Below, piece after piece: positions 57,704-64,000 of a DNA stretch of 64,000 bases. Position 1 is the first letter of the stretch. Every line of letters starts with the position of its first letter. A program made the translations under genes and the position numbers. This stretch comes from Gallionella sp. (lineage in GTDB: Bacteria; Pseudomonadota; Gammaproteobacteria; Burkholderiales; Gallionellaceae): the NCBI GenBank assembly GCA_003153155.1, contig PLWV01000030.1, forward strand, positions 51,989 to 115,988. The letters are read 5' to 3'. The notes under the pieces are model-generated. The model was not told the DNA's origin. It did no database searches and saw nothing but the letters and a program-made list of their open reading frames with translations.

Positions 57704-57736
57704 TGTCATCTCCCGTTCATCAATTCTTAACACTCC
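57704..57736 (+). promoter_or_regulatory. Pho-box-like repeats upstream of the porin
   Basis: Units CTGTCATCTCC, CGTTCATCAAT and TCTTAACACTC at 11-bp spacing. The first contains an exact CTGTCAT. About 55 bp separate the block from the porin start codons. Confidence 0.65.
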
Positions 57737-57789
57737 ACGGTTAATCTGCCCGGGTCGCATAGGGCGACTTTATTAATAAACGAGGAGTC

Positions 57790-59004
57790 ATGATGATGCA
57801 GAAGAAAGTATTTACGCTCGCGCTGGTCGCGGGATTGGCTGCGCCGCTGGCGGCGTTCGCCGACAGTGCCAACGTCACTTTTTACGGTGTGCTGGATGCG
57901 GATGTTGAACACGTAAGCAATAGCATTCCTAATATTGCAACAGCTCCTGCCACTGCAACATTGCCTACTTCGCGCAATCGCGTGACTTCCAATGCTTCCC
58001 GTTTCGGTTTGAAGGGCAGCGACGATCTGGGCGGTGGACTGCAAGCTATTTACCAGGTTGAAAGCCGCGTGAACCTGGTTGGCAATGAAACCGGCGGTGG
58101 CGGCGGTGCATTTAGCGGAATACGTAATACCAACCTCGGTTTGAAGGGTGACTTTGGTACTGCGTTCGTAGGTAACTGGGATACCCCATTCAAGACCGCG
58201 CACAATCCGGTTGAGTTGTTCGACAACAGCTCTATCGCTACGGCTACGGCCTTGATGGGCACTACTACAGCAACTACTGTTGCGAATGGTGGTGCTGTTA
58301 ATGCGGCTGTTGCGTACACGCTGCGTCAAAACAGCTCGCTGCAATACTGGACACCAGTGATGAGCGGCTTTCAAGGCAAGTTTGCATACAGCACCAACAA
58401 CACCACGGTTGGAACAACCGCCGGTAACACCACAGCCACTGCTACGACTACAGCCCAAATTCCTAGCCTGGTTTCTTTGTCTGTTGCCTATGATGTTGAG
58501 CAGTTCTACGCAGCGTTTGCTTATGATAAACACACGGATTTCCGCACTGTTGCTGTTGGTGCTACTGTCCCTACTGCTTTGACAACTGCTGTGTCTGATT
58601 CAGCTACTCGGTTGGTCGGCGCATACAAGTTTGGCGAAGGCCAAGTGGGTCTGGCTTACGATCGTCTGACCGTTGCAACTCAAGCCGCAGCTTTGGCTGC
58701 AACTACAAACTCAACACGCGGTGCATGGGAACTGTCCGGTAAGTACAAGTTTGGCGCAAGCAACGTTGGCGCGTTCTACACCAAGGCTGGCAATGTCGGC
58801 AGCTTTGTGAGCACTGGCGCCAAGCAAGTCTCATTGCGTTACGGCTACAACTTCTCCAAGCGTACTGAAGCGTATGGTATGTACACAGCCATCACCAATG
58901 ACGTTAACGCGTCTTACGGCATCGCTGACGTAGCTAACGGCTACACCGTTGCTGCAGGTTCCAAGGTTAGCGGTTTGGGTGTGGGCTTGCGTCACACGTT
59001 CTAA
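57790..59004 (+). CDS. Gram-negative trimeric porin
   Basis: Outer-membrane porin of the betaproteobacterial type, 404 residues. Signal peptide (KKVFTLALVAGLAAPLAAFA) then SANVTFYGVLDADVEHV; SRFGLKGSDDLGGGLQAIYQ and FVGNWDTPFKTAHNPVE are hallmark stretches. The C-terminus ends GLGVGLRHTF with the terminal Phe needed for barrel assembly. Three ATGs in a row begin the frame; GAGGAG best serves the second or third. With the upstream Pho-box-like repeats it may be a phosphate-limitation porin (inference). Confidence 0.93.
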   Translation: MMMQKKVFTLALVAGLAAPLAAFADSANVTFYGVLDADVEHVSNSIPNIATAPATATLPTSRNRVTSNASRFGLKGSDDLGGGLQAIYQVESRVNLVGNETGGGGGAFSGIRNTNLGLKGDFGTAFVGNWDTPFKTAHNPVELFDNSSIATATALMGTTTATTVANGGAVNAAVAYTLRQNSSLQYWTPVMSGFQGKFAYSTNNTTVGTTAGNTTATATTTAQIPSLVSLSVAYDVEQFYAAFAYDKHTDFRTVAVGATVPTALTTAVSDSATRLVGAYKFGEGQVGLAYDRLTVATQAAALAATTNSTRGAWELSGKYKFGASNVGAFYTKAGNVGSFVSTGAKQVSLRYGYNFSKRTEAYGMYTAITNDVNASYGIADVANGYTVAAGSKVSGLGVGLRHTF

Positions 59005-59105
59005 CCAGCGACTTGGATGGTGTTAACCAATGACTTGATTGGCGTAGTTTGCCAACTTAGTCAGATGGCTATACCAGCCTAGTCGAATGGCTATGCAAGG
59101 CTGAT
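59002..59105 (+). repeat. Hairpin repeat family 1, copy F (after the porin)
   Basis: Begins at the porin stop codon: TAACCAGCGACTTGGATGG, TTAACCAATGACTTGATTGG, CGTAGTTTGCCAACTTAGTC, AGATGGCTAT, then CAGCCTAGTCGAATGGCTAT. The central part is almost the same as copy D. The porin terminator follows. Confidence 0.75.
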
Positions 59106-59171
59106 CTGATGTAGCTAGCCGTGGGACTGCTGCCATGTAGCGTTCCTTCCGCAATCAACTCGGAAAAACTA

Positions 59172-59197
59172 ACGGGTCTCTTTGGAGACCCGTTTTT
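59172..59197 (+). terminator. Rho-independent terminator for the porin transcript
   Basis: Stem ACGGGTCTC/GAGACCCGT with a TTTG loop followed by six T residues. It may also serve acr3 weakly from the other strand. Confidence 0.85.
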
Positions 59198-59237
59198 TAT
59201 TGTCGTTATATTCTCAAGATTTTTGGAAGTGCATGAT

Positions 59238-60266
59238 TTAATTCTGTTCGCCAAGCTCATACCAGTGTTGCGTGGCATTGGCGATTTTCACCACCAGCAA
59301 CATCACCGGCACTTCGACCAGCACGCCGACCACGGTGGCCAGCGCCGCACCGGATTGAAAGCCGAACAGACTGATGGCGGTGGCCACCGCCAGTTCAAAA
59401 AAGTTGCTCGCGCCTATCAATGCCGACGGTGCGGCGACACAGTACGCCACACCCAGGCGCCGATTCAGCCAATAGGCCAACCCTGCGTTGAACAATACCT
59501 GGATCAGAATCGGCACGGCCAGCATGGCAATCACCAGCGGTTGCGCGACGATGGCATTGCCCTGCAAGGCAAACAACAACACCAAAGTCAGCAGCAGCGC
59601 GCCCATCGACAAGGGTGCGATTCTTTCCATTGCCTGCTTGAATGCTGCCTCGCCCTTCGCCAATAATTGGCGGCGCAACAGTTGCGCAAGCATGACTGGA
59701 ATCACGATGTAAAAAACCACCGAGACAAACAGCGTATCCCACGGCACGGCGATGCTGGCGATACCGAGCAACAACGCCACCAGCGGCGCGAAAGCGAAGA
59801 TCATGATGGTGTCGTTGAGCGCCACTTGCGACAGCGTGAAATACGGATCGCCTTTCACCAGCTGGCTCCACACGAACACCATCGCGGTACATGGCGCGGC
59901 TGCCAACAAAATCAGTCCGGCAATATAACTGTCGAGTTGATCCTGCGGCAGATAATCGGCAAACACATGGCGGATGAACAACCAGCCGAGGAAGGCCATC
60001 GAGAAAGGTTTCACGCCCCAGTTGATGAACAGCGTGACACCGATACCGCGGCTATGCGCCCTGACCTGATGCAGCGCACCGAAGTCGATTTTCAGCAGCA
60101 TCGGAATGATCATCACCCACACCAACACGCCAACCGGAATGTTGACCTTGGCCATCTCCAGACTGGCGATGGCCTGAAACACACCCGGCAAAAACTGCCC
60201 GAGCATCACGCCGACGATGATGCACAGCCCGACCCAAACGGTCAGATAACGCTCAAACAGGTTCAT
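59238..60266 (-). CDS. acr3: Arsenite efflux permease, Acr3 type
   Basis: Ten-helix arsenite exporter, 342 residues. Diagnostic sequence includes FINWGVKPFSMAFLGWLF, AAPCTAMVFVWSQL with the conserved cysteine, and LNDTIMIF and ALIGASNFFELAVATAISLF. It lies 4 bp after arsC. Together with arsC and arsR it forms a minimal arsenic-resistance operon. Confidence 0.95.
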   Translation of the reverse strand: MNLFERYLTVWVGLCIIVGVMLGQFLPGVFQAIASLEMAKVNIPVGVLVWVMIIPMLLKIDFGALHQVRAHSRGIGVTLFINWGVKPFSMAFLGWLFIRHVFADYLPQDQLDSYIAGLILLAAAPCTAMVFVWSQLVKGDPYFTLSQVALNDTIMIFAFAPLVALLLGIASIAVPWDTLFVSVVFYIVIPVMLAQLLRRQLLAKGEAAFKQAMERIAPLSMGALLLTLVLLFALQGNAIVAQPLVIAMLAVPILIQVLFNAGLAYWLNRRLGVAYCVAAPSALIGASNFFELAVATAISLFGFQSGAALATVVGVLVEVPVMLLVVKIANATQHWYELGEQN

Positions 60267-60270
60267 CTCA

Positions 60271-60771
60271 TTAATCCTTTATGCGGCCGATTTCGGCAAG
60301 TTTTTCTTTCAGCTTGAGCTTGTCCAGCTTCTCAATCGGCAGGCTCATGAACAACTGGATGCGCCGCGCCAATTGGTTATATGCCATTTTGAAAGCTGCG
60401 CGCTTGGCATCGTCGTTGCCCACAACACCTGCCGGATCAGGAATGCCCCAATGCGCGGTGAAGGGCTTACCCGGCCAGATCGGACAAGTTTCACCTGCTG
60501 CGTTGTCGCACACGGTAAAGACGAAATCGATTTTAGGAGCGCCGGGCGCAGCGAATTCATCCCAACTTTTGCTGCGCAACCCTTCCGTGCTGAGCCCATG
60601 CTGCCCCAGCAACTCCAGCGCAAACGGGTTGACTCGTCCAACCGGCTTGCTGCCCGCGCTGTGCGCGATGAATCTTCCTTTGCCCAACACGTTGAACAGC
60701 ACCTCGCCCAAAATGCTGCGTGCGGAATTGCCGGTACATAAAACCAGCACGTTGTATTGTTTGCCTTGCAA
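60271..60771 (-). CDS. arsC: Arsenate reductase, low-molecular-weight-phosphatase type
   Basis: Reduces arsenate to arsenite for export by Acr3, 166 residues from a TTG (complement of 60769-60771). I chose this start because GGAG lies 6 nt upstream and the protein then begins QGKQYNVLVLCTGNSARS after the initiator; the upstream open frame runs through a repeat. The P-loop CTGNSARS holds the catalytic cysteine, and further redox cysteines are in VCDNAAGETCP. It has an extended C-terminus (EKLDKLKLKEKLAEIG) compared with the shortest members. Confidence 0.92.
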   Translation of the reverse strand: MQGKQYNVLVLCTGNSARSILGEVLFNVLGKGRFIAHSAGSKPVGRVNPFALELLGQHGLSTEGLRSKSWDEFAAPGAPKIDFVFTVCDNAAGETCPIWPGKPFTAHWGIPDPAGVVGNDDAKRAAFKMAYNQLARRIQLFMSLPIEKLDKLKLKEKLAEIGRIKD

Positions 60772-60903
60772 GATAAGCTCCTTCAATGAAAGTGAATTGA
60801 TCCAAAATAATCTATTAGCCGAGTGAGTGCAGAAACGAAGCAAGATTTCTTCCTTCGGTCGAAATGACAGGGGCGTAGTCATCCCGAACCCAACGACTTC
60901 GCT

Positions 60904-60993
60904 CATAACCAGTGACTTGGCTATCGTCTTTCGGGTGCCCGGCCAAAAGTTCTTCGGCTGATAGCCTAGTCGAATGGCTAGTAGTTTCATCAG
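60904..60993 (-). repeat. Hairpin repeat family 1, copy G (arsR-arsC spacer)
   Basis: Plus-strand blocks: ATAACCAGTGACTTGGCTAT, CGGGTGCCCGGCCAAAAG, TTCTTCGGCTGATAGCCTAG, TCGAATGGCTAGTAGTTTC. This copy joins the ACTTGG...CCTAGTCGAATGG hairpin with the GGGTGCCCGGCC module that is tandemly repeated in nuoJ. It fills the unusually long 312-bp gap between arsR and arsC. Confidence 0.75.
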
Positions 60994-61083
60994 GGCAGGC
61001 TCCATGAGGGATCCTGGTTTTGAGCAAATTTTTCATGATAAAACGCCTATTGGATTTTCCGGGTTGAATTACTGTTTTTAGGA

Positions 61084-61401
61084 TTATTTGTTTTTTGGAT
61101 TGCAGGCCTCTGGATTGCCGCCGCAACAGTTTTCCGTCAGGTAAGCCAGCATGTCATTCATCACCGCGAAATTCGCAGCGTAATAAACAAAACGCCCGTC
61201 CGGCCTGCTCTCCAGCAATCCGGCATGGCTCAATGTTTTGAAATGAAACGACAGGGTAGCCGGTGACACTTTCAGTTTATCGGCCACCTGCCCTGCCGCC
61301 ATGCCATCCGGCCCACACGCCACTAGCAAGCGATAAATCGCCAAGCGCGTGGGTTGTGCCAATGCCGATAATGCTTTTACAACTTGTGCCGATTTCATCA
61401 T
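61084..61401 (-). CDS. arsR: ArsR-family arsenite-responsive repressor
   Basis: 105-residue winged-helix repressor. The DNA-binding part reads QPTRLAIYRLLVACGPDGM and KVSPATLSFHFKTLSHAGLL. A C-terminal Cys pair and a further Cys (ENCCGGNPEAC) provide a likely As(III) site, as in the ArsR group with C-terminal thiols rather than the ELCVCDL motif. It starts the arsR-arsC-acr3 transcript. Confidence 0.93.
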   Translation of the reverse strand: MMKSAQVVKALSALAQPTRLAIYRLLVACGPDGMAAGQVADKLKVSPATLSFHFKTLSHAGLLESRPDGRFVYYAANFAVMNDMLAYLTENCCGGNPEACNPKNK

Positions 61402-61412
61402 TTTATATTTCC

Positions 61413-61425
61413 ATTGTTAAACAAT
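61413..61425. promoter_or_regulatory. Candidate ArsR operator
   Basis: ATTGTT-A-AACAAT, a perfect 6-bp palindrome 12 bp upstream of the arsR start codon in an A/T-rich region. Its position suits autorepression. Evidence is positional only. Confidence 0.4.
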
Positions 61426-61602
61426 TATTAAAATAACAGGTGCAATTAAAACACAAATATCGTGAGTATGCGGGATTGACTTGTATAATTTTATAAGAGA
61501 AACAGAATGCTGCATTGACAATGAACACATTAGTAACAAAAACGTCACGCCGCACGGGTATCATTACTCGTTTACCTAAGCTAGGTACATGCGGATGATC
61601 CC

Positions 61603-62403
61603 ATGCAGCTCCAATTAAAAAACCGTCAGGATTTGAAAGCGCGCGCATTGCTGCTGGGCGATCGGCTAGACTTGAAGCTGTTCAAGATCGCCGATTGTCT
61701 TGCCACCACGCCGTTGACGCTGGAAGTAGATCGCGACGGCGGCATCGCGGTGTTGTTCCGCTACGGCGTTGTGGTGCTTTTTGGGGTGAAGAGTTTGGAC
61801 GAGGCCAAGTTCATCGATACACTCAAGCCGCTGCTGACCAATCCCTATCAAACACCGGAAACGGAAGAACTGGAAATCCACTGCGGTATGAATAGCATCG
61901 GTGTGCAAAGCGGCGCGGTTTCGCTGGACGAAATCTCGCTGGAGAAGTTGCAGGTCATCGCCGATGCCTTGAGCAAGAATCTGGTGCTCACACTCTATGA
62001 GAAAAAAGTTGCTGGCGAATTCGACAAGATCGAACCGCTGGCGCAGGAGCTGGCCACGCATGGCAAGGTGAGCGCTGGTTCCAAAAAATTACTGTCCAAG
62101 ATCGGCAATATGCTGCTGATCGAGCATCGCATGGTGGGTCGCGCCGAGATCGGCGACAAACCGGAAACGCTGTGGGACTTTCCACACTTGGGCGGGCTGT
62201 ATGCCAGCATGGAAGACGAATTCGAGTTGAAGGAAAGGCAATCGGCATTGGATCGCAAGCTAGGTTTGATTTCGGATACCGCGCAAACGCTGGCCGACGT
62301 GTGGGACAACAAGCAGTTGCACAAGCTGGAATGGTACGTGATCGGGCTGATTCTGTTTGAGATCGTTCTTAGTCTGTACGAGAGGCTGGACAAGTTTCTG
62401 TAA
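61603..62403 (+). CDS. RMD1/YagE (DUF155) family protein
   Basis: 266 residues with a single C-terminal helix (LEWYVIGLILFEIVLSLYER), typical of the RMD1/YagE family. Conserved parts are FKIADCLATTPLTLEVDRDG, VLFRYGVVVLFGV and VLSLYERLDKFL at the end. The biochemical role is unknown; yeast homologs act at mitochondrial or vacuolar membranes. Divergent from arsR. Confidence 0.85.
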   Translation: MQLQLKNRQDLKARALLLGDRLDLKLFKIADCLATTPLTLEVDRDGGIAVLFRYGVVVLFGVKSLDEAKFIDTLKPLLTNPYQTPETEELEIHCGMNSIGVQSGAVSLDEISLEKLQVIADALSKNLVLTLYEKKVAGEFDKIEPLAQELATHGKVSAGSKKLLSKIGNMLLIEHRMVGRAEIGDKPETLWDFPHLGGLYASMEDEFELKERQSALDRKLGLISDTAQTLADVWDNKQLHKLEWYVIGLILFEIVLSLYERLDKFL

Positions 62404-62546
62404 TGACAGGATTGCGTGCGCGCGGCGGTAATGGCAACTACCAGGAATACAAAGCAGAAAAGGATTAAAGGGATTAAAGGGGCCAGGCTCGGATTGTTCG
62501 AGATGCCCGCGTAGCTACTGCTGCGCCCCATCCATCCTGCGAACGA

Positions 62547-62830
62547 TCAAATGGCTTTCAATGCTGCCAGCGCCGCATCGTAATTCGGTTCGTTCTCGAT
62601 CGCGCTAACCAGTTAGGTGTGCGCACCACATTGCTGCTGCCCAGCACGATCACGGCGTGTGCGGTGAGCCCGGCCAGTATGCTGCCAGCTATCTTGACGC
62701 CGTAGTCGCGCATGAACTCGCGACTGCGCATGGTGGAAAGATTGACCACGTTGTCCAGTCCTTCGCTGCTGCAGAAAGCGATCGCGAAATGGGCGTATTC
62801 ATTGCGAGATCGATTTGGTGGCCCCATTGC
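62547..62830 (-). pseudogene. tpx: Thiol peroxidase C-terminal fragment, frameshifted
   Basis: The minus-strand frame reads HFAIAFCSSEGLDNVVNLST, then MRSREFMRDYGVKIAGSILA, then GLTAHAVIVL, clear Tpx. Near 62612-62622 a two-base insertion shifts the frame. The true ending LVSAIENEPNYDAALAALKA follows in another frame and stops at 62547. The N-terminal half, including the peroxidatic cysteine, is missing to the right, where IS-like sequence begins. Confidence 0.8.
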
Positions 62831-62932
62831 CATCTGCCTTGAGCCTGCCAAGGGCCCCCGTGGTCTATGCGCTGCAGCGATATGAATGAGCAGGTGGACG
62901 AGGAGTCCATCCCATTGCTTCTAGGAAGGTAA

Positions 62933-63394
62933 TCAGCATGAGCGGTGGACAGGACCGTGCCAGCAGCGGACGGTCAGCCAACAGGCGTTGGGCCGGTCTG
63001 CCTGGAATACTCGATCCAGCAAGTTGGGCGACGCCTTGGTGTTTCGCGAGTCCGTGATAACCCGAAACCGTCGGACTGCCTTCGGCATGATCTGCGCCTG
63101 ACGCATCAGCTTGGCAACCGCGTTTCGGCTGCACACAACACCCTGAGCAGAAAGCTCAGCATGGATGTGCGGTGCACCATACGTGTGTCGGCTTGCGGTG
63201 TGAATTGCCCGGATGTGCGAGGTCAGCCACGTTTGCCGTACACTGCGTGCGCTCGGCTGCCGACTGCGGGCGGCATAGTAACCGCTCGTCGAGACCTTGA
63301 GCGCTTGGCACAGCGCCTTAACGGCATAGCTGTGCCGATGGGTATCGATGAATGGGTACTTCACGCTGATTCCCGCGCGAAGTAGATGGCGCAC
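62933..63394 (-). pseudogene. IS3-family transposase OrfB remnant
   Basis: About 150 residues: YPFIDTHRHSYAVKALCQAL, KVSTSGYYAARSRQPSAR, IHTASRHTYGAPHIHAELSA and NLLDRVFQADRPNACW match the HTH_21/start of the rve region of IS3 (IS150/IS407-like) OrfB. It ends prematurely (GPVHRSC), without the catalytic DDE core. Confidence 0.75.
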
Positions 63395-63657
63395 TTTTTT
63401 ATGAAGTCACGCTCCACCTTGGTTTCTGCCGATTCATGCTTGACCCTGGATAGCTCAAGTTCAGTCAGCGGTTTCCGGTGCTTGCCTACTGCGGCGAGTT
63501 TCCTTTGCTAGTCAGCATAAACCCAATTTTTTAATGTTGCCTTGGGCAAGGACAACCGTCTTGCGGTCTCAGCCAATGCCAGATCACTTTCTTTGTAAAA
63601 TTTCACCGACTGTTCTCGGAATTCCGCGCTGTACTGCGTTCTTGGTAATTTCTCCAT
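63361..63657 (-). pseudogene. IS3-family transposase OrfA with internal stop
   Basis: Begins MEKLPRTQYSAEFREQSVKF, then YKESDLALAETARRLSLPKA and TLKNWVYAD, a helix-turn-helix OrfA of the IS3 group. An in-frame TAG follows; after it the frame continues QRKLAAVGKHRKPLTELELS to a TGA near 63361, overlapping OrfB in the usual -1 manner. Confidence 0.75.
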
Positions 63658-63710
63658 CTTCGTCCTCCGTTTCAAGTTTACATTCTACGAAACGTTGGAC
63701 TCCATAAAAG

Positions 63711-64000
63711 TCAGCCTACCTCACGCTGGGCGATAAGTATGACGCTGGAGTGCGGACCTGCATGGTAAGCCTGCGAATGATCCAGGAGCGGCTCCTCACC
63801 TGCGGCAAACAAGTCTCGCGGTGTTTCGCGACACGTGTCCGCTGCGAGGCGCCAATGAGCGCCATTCGGTGCAGGTGGCACGCTGAAATCGACCGCATCA
63901 GCGCCGGCATTGAACATCAGGCAAAGTGCGTGCTGCTCATCTTCATGGATCAGACAGGCAAACTGTTTTTCTTTCGGGTCGGCCCAGTTGGGCACTCCTC
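63711..64000 (-). CDS. glgX: Glycogen debranching enzyme GlgX, C-terminal part (partial)
   Basis: The frame is open to the right window edge and ends at 63711. The visible 96 residues include LMFNAGADAVDFSVPPAPNG, WRLAADTCRETPRDLF and PHSSVILIAQREVG, a GlgX-type C-terminal beta domain. The catalytic barrel would lie outside the window. It abuts the IS3 remnant. Confidence 0.85.
   Translation of the reverse strand, partial: GVPNWADPKEKQFACLIHEDEQHALCLMFNAGADAVDFSVPPAPNGAHWRLAADTCRETPRDLFAAGEEPLLDHSQAYHAGPHSSVILIAQREVG

Noticed and set aside
62902..63703. GGAGTCCA and TGGACTCC considered as IS3 terminal inverted repeats
   Set aside because: Their orientation points away from the element (IS3 ends should read TG inward to CA outward), so they do not delimit the transposon.

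Overview
The window looks like part of a betaproteobacterial chromosome. The supporting signs are the nuoA-to-nuoM complex I order on the minus strand, the panD/panC/panB-dNK-folK-pcnB run, folE2, a dxs-ispA-xseB cluster, betaproteobacterial-type porins and moderate GC. A Nitrosomonadales/Gallionellaceae-like organism is my best guess, but no rRNA gene is present to settle it.

Layout. 1-13.1 kb: complex I genes nuoM (cut by the window edge) back to nuoA, then tRNA-Leu(GAG), secG and tpiA. 14.9-17.0 kb: a probable nitric-oxide response unit (2Fe-2S/flavin reductase, truncated haemoglobin, divergent nsrR). 17.6-27.5 kb: housekeeping genes on the minus strand (pantothenate, folate, RNA polyadenylation, isoprenoids). 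27.7-46.2 kb: a split potassium region. kdpFABC and an outer-membrane protein come first, kdpDE come last, and about 10 kb of accessory DNA lies between. 46.4-50.4 kb: a Rieske oxygenase, an EamA transporter, a SpoIIAA-like protein, a small integron-cassette remnant with one clear attC, and rpmB-rpmG. 50.8-59.0 kb: a lipid and phosphate-starvation cluster (dgkA, glycosyltransferase, PAP2 phosphatase, Zn phospholipase C, EAL/GGDEF regulator, olsA, olsB, porin), with 11-bp-periodic Pho-box-like repeats at four places. 59.2-61.4 kb: arsR-arsC-acr3. 61.6-64 kb: an RMD1-family gene, a decayed tpx fragment, IS3-family remnants and the 3' end of glgX.

The most interesting part is 33.6-41.7 kb. A three-gene cassette occurs there twice: a divergent PII-like protein with Cys38, a 64-residue single-helix protein with a CGC motif, and a 65-67-residue protein with a CGYC motif. 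A third, more divergent PII-like gene lies between the copies. Upstream of both cassettes are direct repeats of the form TTTAYA-N5-TTTACA, closely resembling the KdpE site in front of kdpF (and the one known from E. coli). This suggests a potassium-limitation-induced PII-like signalling cassette that I do not recognise as described.

The window is also rich in short dispersed repeats (at least four families). Several have entered genes or operons: nuoL, the nuoJ C-terminus, the tpiA 3' end, the nuoF-nuoG and kdpB-kdpC spacers, and the ars operon. The two PII-like cassettes act as natural filled-site/empty-site pairs for two of these families.
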